A DNA stretch of 64,000 nucleotides. Source: Leptospira semungkisensis (GTDB taxonomy: Bacteria > Spirochaetota > Leptospiria > Leptospirales > Leptospiraceae). The stretch is from contig NZ_RQEP01000018.1 in assembly GCF_004770055.1 (NCBI RefSeq), forward strand, positions 434,001-498,000, in the 5' to 3' direction. Positions 39,202 through 51,192 of this stretch are shown here, piece after piece (within the stretch, counting starts at the first letter, position 1; each line of letters opens with the position of its first letter). The translations under genes were made by a program, and so were the position numbers. The notes below the pieces were generated by a model. It searched no databases. It was not told the origin of the DNA and saw only the letters and a list, made by a program, of their open reading frames with translations.

Positions 39202-40005
39202 TTATCGATTTCCTCTCAATGATTTGGAGATCGAAAGAGCGTATTCTTCCAATTTTTTTCTGCAAAGACTAGGATTAGAACCGTTCTCTTCTATGATCCT
39301 CTGCACGGCAGAACCTATAATGATCCCGTCCGCATATTCGGAAATTTCTTTCGCCTGATCCGGACTGGAAATCCCAAAGCCTGCGCTTACAGGCAAGGAA
39401 AAGAGAGACTTGGTCATTCGGATCCTTTCTTCCAAACCGTTGGAAAGAGCAGTTCTTTCTCCAGTTACTCCGTAAGAAGTCACATAGTAGATAAAACCGG
39501 AAGCAAAGTCTCTTATCCCTTTCATTCGGGCAGGAGCAGTCGCAGGAGTTACCAGATGGATCAGATCGATCCCTCTTTTTTGCAGAGAATGAAATAGATT
39601 CTCCGTCTCCGGGGTATCATAAGGAAGATCAGGAATGATCATACCTTCTATTCCGGAGATCTTCGCTTCTGCCGCGAAATTTTCAAAACCGTAGGAATAG
39701 ATCGGATTAAAATACGTTAGATATACTAGGGGAATATGAGGGTGAAGAGCGTGGATTTTCGCCGTTGTTTCTAGAACCTTTTCCATGGAGAAAGGATTTG
39801 CCAGAGCTCTCTTGAACGCCTTTTGGATCACCGGACCATCTGCTACCGGATCGGAGAAAGGGATCCCAAGCTCCAGAATATCAGCGCCTCCACGGATTAG
39901 AGCGTCCGCCCAATCCACACAAGCATCGTACGTAGGATCACCTAACGAGATATAGGGGATAAAAGAACTTTTCGTTTCGGAAAAAACGCTACGGATCGCG
40001 CTCAA
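39202..40005 (-). CDS. trpA: Tryptophan synthase alpha chain
   Basis: The 267-residue TIM-barrel subunit cleaves indole-3-glycerol phosphate to indole and glyceraldehyde 3-phosphate. Its catalytic acid Glu46 lies in [14 protein letters not shown], with the second acid Asp56 beside it. Later [13 protein letters not shown] and [15 protein letters not shown] bind phosphate. It overlaps trpB by 4 bases, so the two are translationally coupled and likely form the alpha2-beta2 complex. The other trp genes are elsewhere. Confidence 0.97.
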   Translation of the reverse strand: MSAIRSVFSETKSSFIPYISLGDPTYDACVDWADALIRGGADILELGIPFSDPVADGPVIQKAFKRALANPFSMEKVLETTAKIHALHPHIPLVYLTYFNPIYSYGFENFAAEAKISGIEGMIIPDLPYDTPETENLFHSLQKRGIDLIHLVTPATAPARMKGIRDFASGFIYYVTSYGVTGERTALSNGLEERIRMTKSLFSLPVSAGFGISSPDQAKEISEYADGIIIGSAVQRIIEENGSNPSLCRKKLEEYALSISKSLRGNR

Positions 40006-41216
40006 ATTTCCCCTCCTTGAAATAGTCCTACGAGTCTTGCTACTTCAGCAACGTCCTTGTCTCCTCTTCCGGAAAGACAGATCAGTATGTCCTTCTTCTT
40101 GCCTAGTTCTTTTGCAAGATCCTTGGCAAATCGGAACGCATGAGCAGTCTCAAGTGCGGGAATAATACCTTCGACTCTACAGACTTCCATAAATGCATCC
40201 AAGGCTCCTTGGTCGGAAACGGTCTCGTATTTGACTCTTCCGGAAGAATGCAAGAAAGCATGCTCCGGTCCCACTCCAGGATAATCCAATCCAGCTGAAA
40301 CGGAGTGAGCAGGAACTACTTGTCCGCCTTCGTCTTGGATGACCAAGGTCTTAGTTCCATGCAAGAAACCTGTTTTGCCGAAAAGCATGGTGGCGGAATG
40401 TTCTCCGGGAGAAGATCCTCTTCCTCCGGCTTCTACTCCGTATAATTTTACTTTTTTATCTTTTAGAAATCCGTAAAACATTCCCATTGCGTTGGAACCG
40501 CCGCCTACGCAGGCAACCACCGCATCAGGCAATTTGTCGTTCGCCTTCTTGAATTGCTTCTTGGATTCATCCCCGATCACTTTCTGAAAGTCTCTCACAA
40601 TGGTCGGAAATGGATGAGGTCCGATCACGGAACCCACGATATAATGTGTATTAGAAACGTTTAATGCCCAGTCTCTCATCGCTTCGGAGGTAGCATCTTT
40701 CAAGGTAGCAGTTCCGGAAGAAACTCCGATGACTTTAGCTCCGAGCATCTCCATACGGATTGCATTCAATTTTTGGCGACGAAGATCTTCTTCACCCATA
40801 AAGATTGCAGTCTCGAATTGGAACATTGCTCCCACAGTCGCAGTCGCGACTCCATGCTGCCCCGCTCCGGTTTCTGCGATGATCCTACGCTTGCCCATCG
40901 CCTTTGCGATCAAAGCCTGGCCGATCGTATTATTGATCTTATGAGCGCCCGTATGATTTAAGTCTTCTCTCTTGAGCCAGATTCTAGCTCCGCCCCAAGC
41001 CTTGGTTAATCTTTCTGCAAAGGTAATGGGAGAAGGTCTTCCTATATAATTCTTTCTGTAGAATTCCAACTCCTTTAAGAATTTCTTATCTTTGCGGAGT
41101 TTGAGATAGGTCCCTTCTAATTCGATCAAGGCTTCCGTCAGGATCTCAGGAGCGTATCTTCCCCCGAAGTCCCCGAAATATCCTTCTTTTTCTGTGAAGC
41201 TGCGCTCTTTAGCCAT
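40002..41216 (-). CDS. trpB: Tryptophan synthase beta chain
   Basis: The 404-residue PLP enzyme condenses indole with serine. The PLP-binding Lys93 lies in [14 protein letters not shown], and the phosphate loop is [14 protein letters not shown]. Both are intact, and length is typical of the TrpB1 class that pairs with TrpA. It starts 27 bases after proS, so the trp pair could share the long upstream transcript. No attenuator or leader peptide is visible in the short gap. Confidence 0.97.
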   Translation of the reverse strand: MAKERSFTEKEGYFGDFGGRYAPEILTEALIELEGTYLKLRKDKKFLKELEFYRKNYIGRPSPITFAERLTKAWGGARIWLKREDLNHTGAHKINNTIGQALIAKAMGKRRIIAETGAGQHGVATATVGAMFQFETAIFMGEEDLRRQKLNAIRMEMLGAKVIGVSSGTATLKDATSEAMRDWALNVSNTHYIVGSVIGPHPFPTIVRDFQKVIGDESKKQFKKANDKLPDAVVACVGGGSNAMGMFYGFLKDKKVKLYGVEAGGRGSSPGEHSATMLFGKTGFLHGTKTLVIQDEGGQVVPAHSVSAGLDYPGVGPEHAFLHSSGRVKYETVSDQGALDAFMEVCRVEGIIPALETAHAFRFAKDLAKELGKKKDILICLSGRGDKDVAEVARLVGLFQGGEI

Positions 41217-41243
41217 ACAGGTTCCTTTTTTAGAGGCTTACTC

Positions 41244-42974
41244 TTAGAGTAGCTCTTGGTATAATTCCTGACGAAGGTTTTCAACTCTAGTGTTCAGGTC
41301 ATCGAACCCGATGAAGTTGAATGTTTCGTCCTTATCACGTTTGCGGTCATAGATCGAGATCTCTCCGGACTCGAAGAATTTCTTTCCTACCGTGATGCGT
41401 ATCGGGAAACCGATGAGCTCGGAATCCTTGAATTTGAATCCAGGTCCAAGATCTCTATCATCCCAGAAGACCTCAAATCCTTCATTCTTTAGATTTTCAT
41501 AAAATTCTAATGCTTTTTCTTCCTGTTCTGCGCCTTTTGCTAAGGTAACAAGAGAGATCTCAAAAGGAGCGATGCTAATCGGCCAATAAATTCCTTTGTC
41601 GTCATTGCATTGTTCGATCACTGTCGCCATTGTACGATTCAGACCGATTCCGTAGCAACCCATGGTCAGGGTTCTAGCCTTTCCTTGTTGGTCCAAGACT
41701 TGGATCTGGAATGCCTTTGTATATTTGTCTCCAAGCTTGAAGATATGACCTACTTCTATACCCTTCTCCGCTTTTAAAGAAGTGCCACAGGTAGGACAAG
41801 GATCTCCCTCTCTCGCAAGAGCAACATCGGCAACCATATACTCCATCTTGATCTCGGAAGAAGGAACATAGCCCTGGATATGGGCATCTTCCTTACCGGC
41901 ACCAACCACATAGGCTCCGTCTTTCTTGATAGAAGAATCTAACAAAAGTTTAAATCCGGAATTCACATCCGAAGGTCCGATGAACCCTGGCACGAGACCT
42001 TTGCTCTTCAGCTCCGGCTCAGGGATCATTTCCAGATCCGTCCATTTTAGGTATGATTTCAGTTTATGTTCGTTTAATTCCAAATCGCCACGCAGGAATA
42101 TGATCAAGGATTCCTTTTCATTTTTGACAGCGACTGCCTTAATCGTGTCTTCAGGACGAACTCCCAAAAGTTCAGAAACTTCTTGGATGGATTTTTTGTT
42201 AGGAGTAGGAACTTCCTTCTTCTCCTTAGGACCTTGCGGAGAATAGCTCGAACTCAAAATAAACGGAGTCTTTTCACTATTGGAATTATAGCCGCAGTTC
42301 CCACAAAGAAGAAGAGTCTCTTCTCCGATAGGAGAAACCACCATAAACTCTTCGGAAGCAGAACCACCCATACTACCAGAATCCGCTTGGACCGGGATCG
42401 TCTTCAATCCACAGCGTTGGAATATCTTTCTGTAAGCCCCTCTCATCTCTTGATAGGTAGCATCCAAGGAAGCCTCATCCAGATGGAAAGAATATGCATC
42501 TTTCATAATAAACTCTCTAGAACGGATCACTCCGAATCTAGGACGGATCTCATCTCGGAACTTAGTGTGTATCTGATACACATTGATCGGTAGATCCTTA
42601 TAGGATTTCAGTAGAGGTTTTACTAAATAGGAAAAAGATTCCTCATGGGTCGGCCCAAGAGAATACCATTGGTCATGACGATCCTTGACACGGAACATTT
42701 CTGCGCCCATCACATTCCATCTTCCGGAAGTCTCCCAAAATTCAGCTGGGGTTAGGATGGGGAGCTCGAATTCCAAGGCTCCGGTTGCATCCATTTCCTC
42801 ACGTACTATATTCTCAACCTTCTTCAGGACTTTCAGTCCCAATGGAAGATAAAAATAAAAACCGGATCCGGATCTTCGGACCAAGCCAGCCCGAATCATC
42901 AGGCGATGGGACGCTACTTGCGCGTCCGCGGGATTTTCTTTTTCCGTGGGTACTAGATATTTTGATGCTCTCAT
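41244..42974 (-). CDS. proS: Prolyl-tRNA synthetase (bacterial type with editing insert)
   Basis: The 576-residue class II synthetase has motif 1 around LGLKVLKKVENIVREEMDATGALE, motif 2 TKFRDEIRPRFGVIRSREFIMKDAYSFH and motif 3 MGCYGIGLNRTMATVIEQ. The middle INS editing domain (about residues 225-375) hydrolyses mischarged Ala-tRNA(Pro). It ends with the anticodon-binding domain. The proS position directly downstream of rseP is conserved in many bacteria. Confidence 0.98.
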   Translation of the reverse strand: MRASKYLVPTEKENPADAQVASHRLMIRAGLVRRSGSGFYFYLPLGLKVLKKVENIVREEMDATGALEFELPILTPAEFWETSGRWNVMGAEMFRVKDRHDQWYSLGPTHEESFSYLVKPLLKSYKDLPINVYQIHTKFRDEIRPRFGVIRSREFIMKDAYSFHLDEASLDATYQEMRGAYRKIFQRCGLKTIPVQADSGSMGGSASEEFMVVSPIGEETLLLCGNCGYNSNSEKTPFILSSSYSPQGPKEKKEVPTPNKKSIQEVSELLGVRPEDTIKAVAVKNEKESLIIFLRGDLELNEHKLKSYLKWTDLEMIPEPELKSKGLVPGFIGPSDVNSGFKLLLDSSIKKDGAYVVGAGKEDAHIQGYVPSSEIKMEYMVADVALAREGDPCPTCGTSLKAEKGIEVGHIFKLGDKYTKAFQIQVLDQQGKARTLTMGCYGIGLNRTMATVIEQCNDDKGIYWPISIAPFEISLVTLAKGAEQEEKALEFYENLKNEGFEVFWDDRDLGPGFKFKDSELIGFPIRITVGKKFFESGEISIYDRKRDKDETFNFIGFDDLNTRVENLRQELYQELL

Positions 42975-42983
42975 GACTCTCGA

Positions 42984-44678
42984 TTATCGTAAGAAATCGT
43001 AATAAGTCACGTAAAGGGCTAGAGAAAGAAGGAACACGAATCCGAACATGAGGATCTGCTCCTGCACTGCCCTAGGTAAAGGCCTTCCGGCAATCGCCTC
43101 ATACGTGAAGAAAACGATATGTCCACCGTCGGCTACCGGAATCGGAAGTAAATTCATAAACATTAATGCGATCGAAATATATGCTATGAATTGGAAATAA
43201 GAATAGAAACCTTCTTTCAAGAAATGAGAAGAAGCCTTAGCGAGTCCCACCGGACCTGAAACGCTGTCCTTCACACTCAGCAAACCGGAGAAAATGGAAG
43301 CAAGTCCCCGGAACTGTTGCATGATCAGAGTTCCCACATCCTTGCCGGATTGCAAAAAAGCCTCTCCTGTAGAAAGCTTACGATCCATACTTTCCTCATT
43401 CACATGCATCTGAGCGATAAAACCGAGGAGCCCAATCTTTCTATATCCGATAGTCGCATCCCAACTTTGTCCTTGGACTTCTAGATGAACTTGCTCTCCT
43501 ATCTTCGCCTCTATTCCTTTTCTAAATTCTTCTACATCGGCAAAAGATTTTCCGTCCATCTTCAAACCCATGAGTTTGAGTTTGATCTCCGGATCATGAC
43601 TTTGCAAACTCCAAGTGCGGATCGGAATGCTAGGATATTTTCTATCTCTTAAATTCTTTAGCTCTACCACAAAGGCAGGAAGCACAGTCATTTCTGTTTC
43701 CGCCTTTTCTCTGGTCCAAGGGTTCAATAGAGGATAGGTCTTTCTTTCCAGAAGAAGTTTCACTTTCTGGTCTTGGAATTTTCCGAGAGTGCTTTGTAAT
43801 TCAGGAACCGAATGGATCTCGATCCCATTCACAGCCAGGATCCGATCTCCATCATTCAAATAATCGAGTGCACGAGATTGCTGCGCTTCTCTCTTGATGG
43901 CAGCTTCTTTCATCGCGAGTTCTCTCGGACTCAGTCTTCCATCAACGGCGAGTTGGCCCAGTCTTTGTTTGTTATAATCCGCAGCCTCTCCTTTCGGATC
44001 CAAAGCGGAGATCTTAGAACGGAACCAATGAGTGAGCCTACTTCCCATGCTGAAGCTCGTTTCTACCCATCTTTCTCCGGCGAAGTCGATATCCAATGCA
44101 GGATCGGTAACGTGAAGATCGAATTCTTTTCCGTCCCGTTCCACTTTCAGGTCGGCTTCTCTTCCTTGAGAAAGTCCTAGCTCGGAAAGAAGTTCGTATT
44201 TGGTTTCGGTCTTGGTCCCATTTACGGATACGATCTTGTCTCCGCTCCTAAGTCCTGCCTTGTATGAAGGAGAAAACTCGTTATAAGCCGGCTCGAGATA
44301 AATCTTTGTTCCCTTGGGAGAAAAACCCAAAGAGTACAATCCGAATATTATAATAAAGCCAAGTATCAAATTGAAGAGTGGACCGCCTATAACAGGGATC
44401 ATTCTCTTTAAAGGAGGAGTAGAAAGAAATTCTCCCTTCTCTCCTTTCAATTCGTTGCCGTATTCGTCTCCTTTAAAAAGAACATAGCCTCCTAAAGGGA
44501 TTCCAGTTACCTGAAATGTGGTCTCTCCAATCTTCTTCTTCCAGATCCCTCTTCCATAACCGATGGAGAAGACGCGGGCCTTAACTCCCACAAGCCATCC
44601 CATGACCAAGTGACCAAGCTCATGGATGAAAATACAAAGAGCCAACATGAAAACGATTCCGAACGCTTCCGCTAACAT
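42984..44678 (-). CDS. rseP: RseP-type site-2 membrane metalloprotease
   Basis: The 564-residue protein has HELGH at 19-23 in the first membrane span (the HExxH zinc site) and a C-terminal [12 protein letters not shown] near residue 512, a variant of the usual NxxPxPxLDGG. Two PDZ-like domains lie between ([19 protein letters not shown] and [19 protein letters not shown]). It should cut membrane-bound anti-sigma factors or signal peptides. It is about 110 residues longer than the E. coli enzyme, mostly in the periplasmic region. It overlaps dxr by 7 bases, so they are coupled. Confidence 0.93.
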   Translation of the reverse strand: MLAEAFGIVFMLALCIFIHELGHLVMGWLVGVKARVFSIGYGRGIWKKKIGETTFQVTGIPLGGYVLFKGDEYGNELKGEKGEFLSTPPLKRMIPVIGGPLFNLILGFIIIFGLYSLGFSPKGTKIYLEPAYNEFSPSYKAGLRSGDKIVSVNGTKTETKYELLSELGLSQGREADLKVERDGKEFDLHVTDPALDIDFAGERWVETSFSMGSRLTHWFRSKISALDPKGEAADYNKQRLGQLAVDGRLSPRELAMKEAAIKREAQQSRALDYLNDGDRILAVNGIEIHSVPELQSTLGKFQDQKVKLLLERKTYPLLNPWTREKAETEMTVLPAFVVELKNLRDRKYPSIPIRTWSLQSHDPEIKLKLMGLKMDGKSFADVEEFRKGIEAKIGEQVHLEVQGQSWDATIGYRKIGLLGFIAQMHVNEESMDRKLSTGEAFLQSGKDVGTLIMQQFRGLASIFSGLLSVKDSVSGPVGLAKASSHFLKEGFYSYFQFIAYISIALMFMNLLPIPVADGGHIVFFTYEAIAGRPLPRAVQEQILMFGFVFLLSLALYVTYYDFLR

Positions 44679-45841
44679 AAATGCACAACCTTATCTTTTG
44701 AGAAACTTAAAGCCGCCTCTCTGGCCTTTCGATCCGCTTCTTCATAACCTTCCAGATCTTTCGGAACAGAGTAAGGAATCTTGTCCAATGCTGTCCTGAT
44801 CACGGAAGGGATTTCGGTAAATAAGATCTTACCTTTTAAGAATAATTCCACTGCGATCTCGTTCGCCGCATTAAAGATAGAAGGAGCCGTTCCACCGGCC
44901 CTGCCCGCCTCGTAGGCGAGACTTAAACCCGGATATCTTTCCAACTCCGGTTCCAAGAATTCCAAATTTCCCCAAGAAGTAGCAGGATGAGGTTTCAGAC
45001 TTTTCGGAACAATTTTAGGATAATATAATGAATGCGCCACAGGAAAGATCATATCTGGATAAGACGCGTATACGAAACTCGCTCCGTCTTTAGTCTCCAC
45101 GATTCCGTGAGCAACACTTTGAGGATGGATCACCACCCCGATCTGATCATAGGAGAAGCCGAAAAGAAAATGCGCTTCTATAACTTCTAATCCCTTATTG
45201 ATCATTCCTGCAGAATCCACTGTGATCTTTGGACCCATATTCCAGGTAGGATGTTTCAAAGCCTGTTCAATCGTAACTTTTGGGAGATCGGAGATCGGAA
45301 GTTTACGAAATGGTCCACCGGAAGCGGTCAGAATGATCCTCTCCAAAGATTCCTTCTTCGTATTTTCGAGTAGTTGGAATAAAGCGTTATGCTCCGAATC
45401 AACGGGAACCAGATATGCATTCGATTTTTCTAATAGAGATTGGATATAGGGCCCGCAGCTTACCAGGGTTTCCTTGTTTGCAATTCCGATCTTCTTTCCG
45501 GCATGAATCGCAGCGACTGTAGGCCTGATTCCACTCGCACCGACTACAGCAGTGACTACAGTTTCCGTTTCCGCATCTGCAACGATCTCGGAAAGAGCTT
45601 CGGTCCCATAGAGAACCTCAGTGGCTCCTATCTTATTTCCGAGAATTGCTTTGTCTACCGAGTCGGAACTCACGCAAAGATAAGCCGGTTGGAATTCCTT
45701 TGCGATCTCTTTTGCTTTCTCTAGATTGGAATGAACACTGAAAGATCTAAGTCGGAATTCTTCCGGAAAAAGGCGGAGTATTTTAAGAGTGGACTCTCCG
45801 ACCGATCCGGAGGCACCTAAAATGCAGACGCCTCGTTTCAT
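44672..45841 (-). CDS. dxr: 1-deoxy-D-xylulose 5-phosphate reductoisomerase
   Basis: The 389-residue enzyme makes MEP from DXP using NADPH. The N-terminal dinucleotide fold has [11 protein letters not shown], followed by [12 protein letters not shown] and the metal-site [12 protein letters not shown]. Later GGPFRKLP and [25 protein letters not shown] are typical signatures. Length is standard. It is the second step of the MEP pathway, after dxs at 34838. Confidence 0.98.
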   Translation of the reverse strand: MKRGVCILGASGSVGESTLKILRLFPEEFRLRSFSVHSNLEKAKEIAKEFQPAYLCVSSDSVDKAILGNKIGATEVLYGTEALSEIVADAETETVVTAVVGASGIRPTVAAIHAGKKIGIANKETLVSCGPYIQSLLEKSNAYLVPVDSEHNALFQLLENTKKESLERIILTASGGPFRKLPISDLPKVTIEQALKHPTWNMGPKITVDSAGMINKGLEVIEAHFLFGFSYDQIGVVIHPQSVAHGIVETKDGASFVYASYPDMIFPVAHSLYYPKIVPKSLKPHPATSWGNLEFLEPELERYPGLSLAYEAGRAGGTAPSIFNAANEIAVELFLKGKILFTEIPSVIRTALDKIPYSVPKDLEGYEEADRKAREAALSFSKDKVVHLC

Positions 45842-45849
45842 ACTCTACG

Positions 45850-46764
45850 TTAGACTGGAAATCCCAGCGCCGCCTTGATCTGAAGATAAAAATAAAGAAT
45901 AGGAACAGTGAGAAGAAGCGCATCCGCTCTATCCAAGACACCGCCATGACCCGGAATCAAATTCCCAGAGTCCTTGACTTTGGCATCTCTCTTCATTGCG
46001 GATTCTAATAGATCGCCGATCACTCCGACTATGGATAGGATCAAAGTGACTAAGAATACTTCTGCTCCTCCTACAAGAGGTCTCACTCCGGTGCTTCTTT
46101 CCCATAGAAAGTTCAAAAGGAAAACGGAAGCGATCGCAACGATGATCCCGGAAACATATCCTTCCCAAGTTTTCTTAGGAGAAATGGCAAGGCCCGCAGG
46201 ATTTCTTCCGAACCAACGTCCTCCGAAATATCCTCCTACATCCGTAAGGAATGTAGCTACAGAAACTAAAAACACATAATAGATTCCTTCGTTCATTCCC
46301 AAAAGTAAAAGCAAATGTCCGAGAGGAAGAGAGGCATACACCACTCCCAACACTGTAGAACTAACGGAGAAGATCGCTCCATCCAAAGGTCTTCTTAAGA
46401 TCTGAAGAACGAAACTTGCGATAAATAAAAGGACAAATGCGAGAGTCACCGCATCGAAAGAAGGCACAAATACCTTTAAGTATTGTTGGAATAAAAGAGG
46501 CTGTTCGAACTTATTCTGAGAAGCGACAAATCTAAAATAATAAAGTAATAATATGAGAAGAAAGAAAAATATCCCGGTTCCTTTGAAGGGCCTTCCGTCC
46601 TGTCCTCTATCAGCCAATCTGTAGAATTCAGTGAGACCGATCACACCGGCGATCGCAAGTAGGATCAATGTCTGGAGATAATAAAAATCCCGGTAAAAGA
46701 TCATGAACAGGTAACCGGCAACTAATACTGCCGCGGAAAGGATTCTCTTTGTTGTTTCACCCAT
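45850..46764 (-). CDS. cdsA: Phosphatidate cytidylyltransferase (CDP-diglyceride synthase)
   Basis: The 304-residue protein has eight or so membrane spans and the CDP-DAG synthase signature near the C-terminus: DAKVKDSGNLIPGHGGVLDRADALL, where GHGGVLDR(A/L)D binds the metal and CTP. It turns phosphatidic acid and CTP into CDP-diacylglycerol, the branch point of phospholipid synthesis. It overlaps uppS by 8 bases and precedes dxr. The uppS-cdsA-dxr-rseP run is a standard bacterial order. Confidence 0.97.
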   Translation of the reverse strand: MGETTKRILSAAVLVAGYLFMIFYRDFYYLQTLILLAIAGVIGLTEFYRLADRGQDGRPFKGTGIFFFLLILLLYYFRFVASQNKFEQPLLFQQYLKVFVPSFDAVTLAFVLLFIASFVLQILRRPLDGAIFSVSSTVLGVVYASLPLGHLLLLLGMNEGIYYVFLVSVATFLTDVGGYFGGRWFGRNPAGLAISPKKTWEGYVSGIIVAIASVFLLNFLWERSTGVRPLVGGAEVFLVTLILSIVGVIGDLLESAMKRDAKVKDSGNLIPGHGGVLDRADALLLTVPILYFYLQIKAALGFPV

Positions 46765-47482
46765 TCTCTAAACCTCCGAATTTTCGGGTCCTTCTTCCAA
46801 ACCAATCCAAAGCTTCTTTCAGATCTTTTTCGCCGAAGTCCGGCCAAAGAGTTTCCGTAAAGAAAAGCTCCGCGTAAGCGGATTGCCAAAGAAGGAAATT
46901 GGATAATCTCCTCTCCCCTGCGGTTCTGATCAATAAATCTACCGGTGGAAGGGGGTACGTATACAAATATTTTTCTAGTTCTTTAGTAGAGATCGGTTTT
47001 TGAACGGAGATCCCTTTTTTCTTTCTGTCTTCACTCAATTTGGAAAATGCGGTCAATAGCTCTTCTTGAGAGCCATAGTTTAAGCAAAAATTCACAGTCA
47101 GTTTTCGATTCTTCTTAGTGATCTCTATTGCAGAGTCTATCTTTGATAATACTTTAGAGCTGAGTCTTTTTCTAGAACCGGAATGTAATATGCGGATCCC
47201 TTTCTTATAGATCCCCTCTAACCTGGAATCTATAAATTCTACAAGAAGATGAAAGATGGAACGAATTTCTGTAACTGGACGTTTCCAATTTTCAGTGGAG
47301 AAAGCGTAGAGCGAGATCGATTCCAGACCTAAGGCCAAACTGACCTCCATCAATCGATCGATGGAATCCGCTCCGGCCCTATGTCCTTCTGATCTGGATA
47401 AACCTTTGGATGTTGCCCATCTTCCGTTCCCGTCCATAATGACGGCAATATGCCGGGGCATTTTTTGTTTGGAAGAAATCAC
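46757..47482 (-). CDS. uppS: Undecaprenyl diphosphate synthase
   Basis: The 241-residue cis-prenyltransferase has the AVIMDGNGRWA motif with Asp17, and the late RTAGERRLSNFLLWQSAYAELFF block, which binds isopentenyl diphosphate. It builds the C55 lipid that carries peptidoglycan and O-antigen units. It starts directly after frr (1-base gap) and overlaps cdsA. The usual RTSGE reads RTAGE here, a mild change. Confidence 0.97.
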   Translation of the reverse strand: MISSKQKMPRHIAVIMDGNGRWATSKGLSRSEGHRAGADSIDRLMEVSLALGLESISLYAFSTENWKRPVTEIRSIFHLLVEFIDSRLEGIYKKGIRILHSGSRKRLSSKVLSKIDSAIEITKKNRKLTVNFCLNYGSQEELLTAFSKLSEDRKKKGISVQKPISTKELEKYLYTYPLPPVDLLIRTAGERRLSNFLLWQSAYAELFFTETLWPDFGEKDLKEALDWFGRRTRKFGGLENG

Positions 47483-47483
47483 C

Positions 47484-48783
<1,300 letters not shown>

Positions 48784-49383
48784 TTACGCGCCGCCTACCT
48801 GGAAACGAGCAAAACGAGCTACGGTGATATTCTCGCCGAATTTCGAAATTGCTTCTTTCACCAGATCGTCAACCGTCTTGGTATTGTCCTTGATGAAGGC
48901 TTGGTTCAAAAGGCATACTTCAGAGTAATACTTTTTGATCTTTCCAGGGATGATCTTTTCGATCTGCTCTGGTTTTTTACCTTCTTCTTTCAATTGAGCT
49001 TCGAGAACCTTAGTTTCGCGCTCGATATCTTCTGCAGGAACTTGATCTTCACTCACATAAAGCGGAGACATTGCCGCAATTTGTAAGCAAATTTCTTTTC
49101 CTAAAGCTTCGAAAGCCTCGTTACGAGATACGAAGTCGGTTTCAGAATTGAGCTCGAGCAAAACTCCGATCTTTCCGTCTCCGTGGATATAGGAAATATT
49201 TCTTCCTTCTTTAGTCACGCGTCCCGCTTTTTTAGAAGCTTTAGCGATCCCTTTCTCACGCAACCAATCTGAAGATTTGTCTAGATCGTTATTGTTCTCT
49301 TGAAGAGCTTTTTTACAATCCATCAATCCCGCACCGGTGCGGTCTCTTAATTCCTTAATAAGGTCAGTAGTAGATGCAGACAT
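48784..49383 (-). CDS. tsf: Elongation factor Ts (short form)
   Basis: The 199-residue EF-Ts has the N-terminal UBA-like domain (IKELRDRTGAGLMDCKKALQE) and the TDFVSRNEAFEALGKEICLQIAAM core that pushes GDP out of EF-Tu. It is much shorter than the 283-residue E. coli protein and close to the 196-residue Thermus form, so part of the core is absent as in other short EF-Ts proteins. It follows rpsB by 11 bases. Confidence 0.97.
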   Translation of the reverse strand: MSASTTDLIKELRDRTGAGLMDCKKALQENNNDLDKSSDWLREKGIAKASKKAGRVTKEGRNISYIHGDGKIGVLLELNSETDFVSRNEAFEALGKEICLQIAAMSPLYVSEDQVPAEDIERETKVLEAQLKEEGKKPEQIEKIIPGKIKKYYSEVCLLNQAFIKDNTKTVDDLVKEAISKFGENITVARFARFQVGGA

Positions 49384-49394
49384 GATACTTCTCC

Positions 49395-50285
49395 TTATTC
49401 GGCCTTATCGATCTCAATAGCTGCTGGTGCAGGAGTTTCCGTAGCGGGAGCTGCAGGAGCCGCCGCAGGATCTTCTTTCTTAGCGTTAACAGGATCCTCG
49501 TCCATGATGAACTTACCGCTTTCGTCATACTCACCTTGGTATTCCAAAGCGAGAGCTTCTGAATCCAGATCTTCGCTGAAGCGAGGCTGTTCTACCACTC
49601 CACCAGTTCCTTCGATCACCGCGTTAGACATGGTCTCGAGGAAGAGGGAAATTGCACGGATCGCGTCGTCGTTACCTGGGATCGGATAATCGATCAACTC
49701 AGGATCACAGTTAGTATCCACAACTGCGAAGATTTTCAATCCTAGTTTGCGAGCTTCTTTTACAGCGATCTCTTCTTTCTTAGGATCGATCACGAAAAGG
49801 ATTTCGGGAAGGCTGTTCATGTCCTTGATCCCGCCTAAGGTCTTGCGGAGTTTATCCAACTCTCTGCGAAGAGAAAGAACTTCTTTCTTAGTTTTTACTT
49901 CTTTTTCGAAAGTGTTGTCGGTTTCCATTCCCTCTAGTTTTTTCAAACGAGCAATGGATTTTTTCACCGTGTTCCAATTCGTTAAGAGTCCGCCCGGCCA
50001 GCGGTTATTGATGAAGAACATATTGCAACGAAGAGCTTCTCTTTCGATAGCGCCTCTAGCTTGCTTCTTAGTTCCTACGAAGAGTACTTTTTTTCCTTCG
50101 CCGGTGATCTTCTTTAACGCGTCATACGCTTCTTTAGCTTTCTGAACGGTCTTTTGAAGATCAATGATATGGATCCCGTTTCTCGCCGTAAAGACGTAGG
50201 GAGCCATTTTCGGATTCCATTTTCTTGTCTGGTGACCGAAGTGAACTCCGGTTTCCAGAAGATTCTTCATGGAAATTACTGACAT
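49395..50285 (-). CDS. rpsB: 30S ribosomal protein S2 with Ala/Pro-rich C-terminal tail
   Basis: The 296-residue S2 starts [27 protein letters not shown] and keeps the conserved [19 protein letters not shown] and [19 protein letters not shown]. After residue 230 it gains an extended acidic and then Ala/Pro-rich tail ([17 protein letters not shown]) not present in E. coli S2. The tail may be disordered. It heads the conserved rpsB-tsf-pyrH-frr set but starts only 6 bases after the DUF4321 gene, so upstream transcription likely enters it. Confidence 0.98.
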   Translation of the reverse strand: MSVISMKNLLETGVHFGHQTRKWNPKMAPYVFTARNGIHIIDLQKTVQKAKEAYDALKKITGEGKKVLFVGTKKQARGAIEREALRCNMFFINNRWPGGLLTNWNTVKKSIARLKKLEGMETDNTFEKEVKTKKEVLSLRRELDKLRKTLGGIKDMNSLPEILFVIDPKKEEIAVKEARKLGLKIFAVVDTNCDPELIDYPIPGNDDAIRAISLFLETMSNAVIEGTGGVVEQPRFSEDLDSEALALEYQGEYDESGKFIMDEDPVNAKKEDPAAAPAAPATETPAPAAIEIDKAE

Positions 50286-50291
50286 GAGTGT

Positions 50292-50552
50292 TTACCCCTT
50301 TTTTAGTACGAAGAACAATGTCGCCACGAGACCAATAAGACTCGCAGGGGTAACTTGTGCTTCGACTTTAATTACGTAAAGTTCCAGCCGAACCGGTTCT
50401 TGTAAGAGATAGACGGAGAGGAAATTGACCCCAAAAATGCGGTCGATAATGACCCCGACTACGGCTCCGGCCAAGGCTCCTAGAAAGATAGCTAATGCGA
50501 TTTTTCCCGCTTTTCCACCGTTCATAGGTCGTTTCGGGCTGGCAGATACCAA
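50292..50552 (-). CDS. DUF4321 small membrane protein
   Basis: The 86-residue protein starts at a TTG (50552) with GGAAAA just before it; an ATG nine codons in is an alternative. It has two membrane helices (about 18-36 and 70-84) around an amphipathic middle. LELYVIKVEAQVTPASLIGLVATLFFVLKKG fits DUF4321, a small membrane family often found near cell-shape genes. The molecular role is unknown. It is 22 bases after the bactofilin gene and 6 before rpsB, so it bridges the two groups. Confidence 0.75.
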   Translation of the reverse strand: MVSASPKRPMNGGKAGKIALAIFLGALAGAVVGVIIDRIFGVNFLSVYLLQEPVRLELYVIKVEAQVTPASLIGLVATLFFVLKKG

Positions 50553-50574
50553 TTTTCCAGTTTGGACCGGAGGG

Positions 50575-50958
50575 TCAATCCTTATTAGGAAGGATCATCT
50601 CGCAGTTCCCTTCGAAGATTACCCCGTCTGCGATTTGTAATTTAGCGGTCTTGATATTGCCGTTCACCTTACCGCTCGGAAGCATTTCCAAACGTTGGGT
50701 GGCGATCACATTCCCTGTAATCTCACCGCCTACGATCACGGTTCCAGCCTTGATATTGGCCCGAACTCTCGCTCCTTCGCTCACTAATAGGAATCCTTCG
50801 GATTCTATCTCTCCCTCGAATTCGCCGGAGATCTCCAGAGGTTTTCTGAAATTCAGAATCCCGGAGAAAGAGGTCTCTCTGCCTAGGATTGTCGAAATGG
50901 TTCCGTATTCGGTGATGGTGCGCTGTTGTTTTGGGGCGGTTGTTGCTTTTTTTGACAT
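50575..50958 (-). CDS. Bactofilin (polymer-forming cytoskeletal protein)
   Basis: The 127-residue protein has the bactofilin beta-helix: TILGRETSFSGILNFRKPLEISGEFEGEIESEGFLLVSEGARVRANIKAGTVIVGGEITGNV-type repeats of about 18-20 residues with hydrophobic spacing. Short disordered ends flank it, including a Lys/Thr/Gln-rich N-terminus. Bactofilins form filaments that organise cell shape and peptidoglycan enzymes; in leptospires one contributes to helical shape. It is next to the DUF4321 membrane protein, a possible partner. Confidence 0.93.
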   Translation of the reverse strand: MSKKATTAPKQQRTITEYGTISTILGRETSFSGILNFRKPLEISGEFEGEIESEGFLLVSEGARVRANIKAGTVIVGGEITGNVIATQRLEMLPSGKVNGNIKTAKLQIADGVIFEGNCEMILPNKD

Positions 50959-50968
50959 GATTTGCGGG

Positions 50969-51190
50969 TTATTTTGTTTTCATCTCGAACACACCGTCCC
51001 AGTCTTCGGGAGGAGGATTCGCGATGAACGCTTCGCAGCGTCCTATATATTTTTTAGAAGGTCCGTCGTTTGGAGTGATTTCCACTGCCTTCTTGAATAA
51101 TTCCCAAGCCTCTTTGAACTTTCTGGTCTTATAAAGCTGCAGGCCTTCGTTGTAAAGCTTCAGAGTTTCCTTAAAAGATTCGGTAACCAT
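50969..51190 (-). CDS. Small TPR-like protein resembling the C-terminal tail of adenylate cyclases
   Basis: From the ATG at 51190 (AAGGAG ribosome site inside the end of acpS) this is a 73-residue protein with one TPR-like helix pair: FKETLKLYNEGLQLYKTRKF and KEAWELFKKAVEITPND. It ends PSKKYIGRCEAFIANPPPEDWDGVFEMKTK. That ending (RC-x-F-x-PPP-x-DWDGV) closely matches the tail that many bacterial class III cyclases carry after a TPR. Here it is a free-standing gene. Its role is unknown. It lies between acpS and bactofilin, 3 bases after acpS. Confidence 0.8.
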   Translation of the reverse strand: MVTESFKETLKLYNEGLQLYKTRKFKEAWELFKKAVEITPNDGPSKKYIGRCEAFIANPPPEDWDGVFEMKTK

Positions 51191-51192
51191 GG

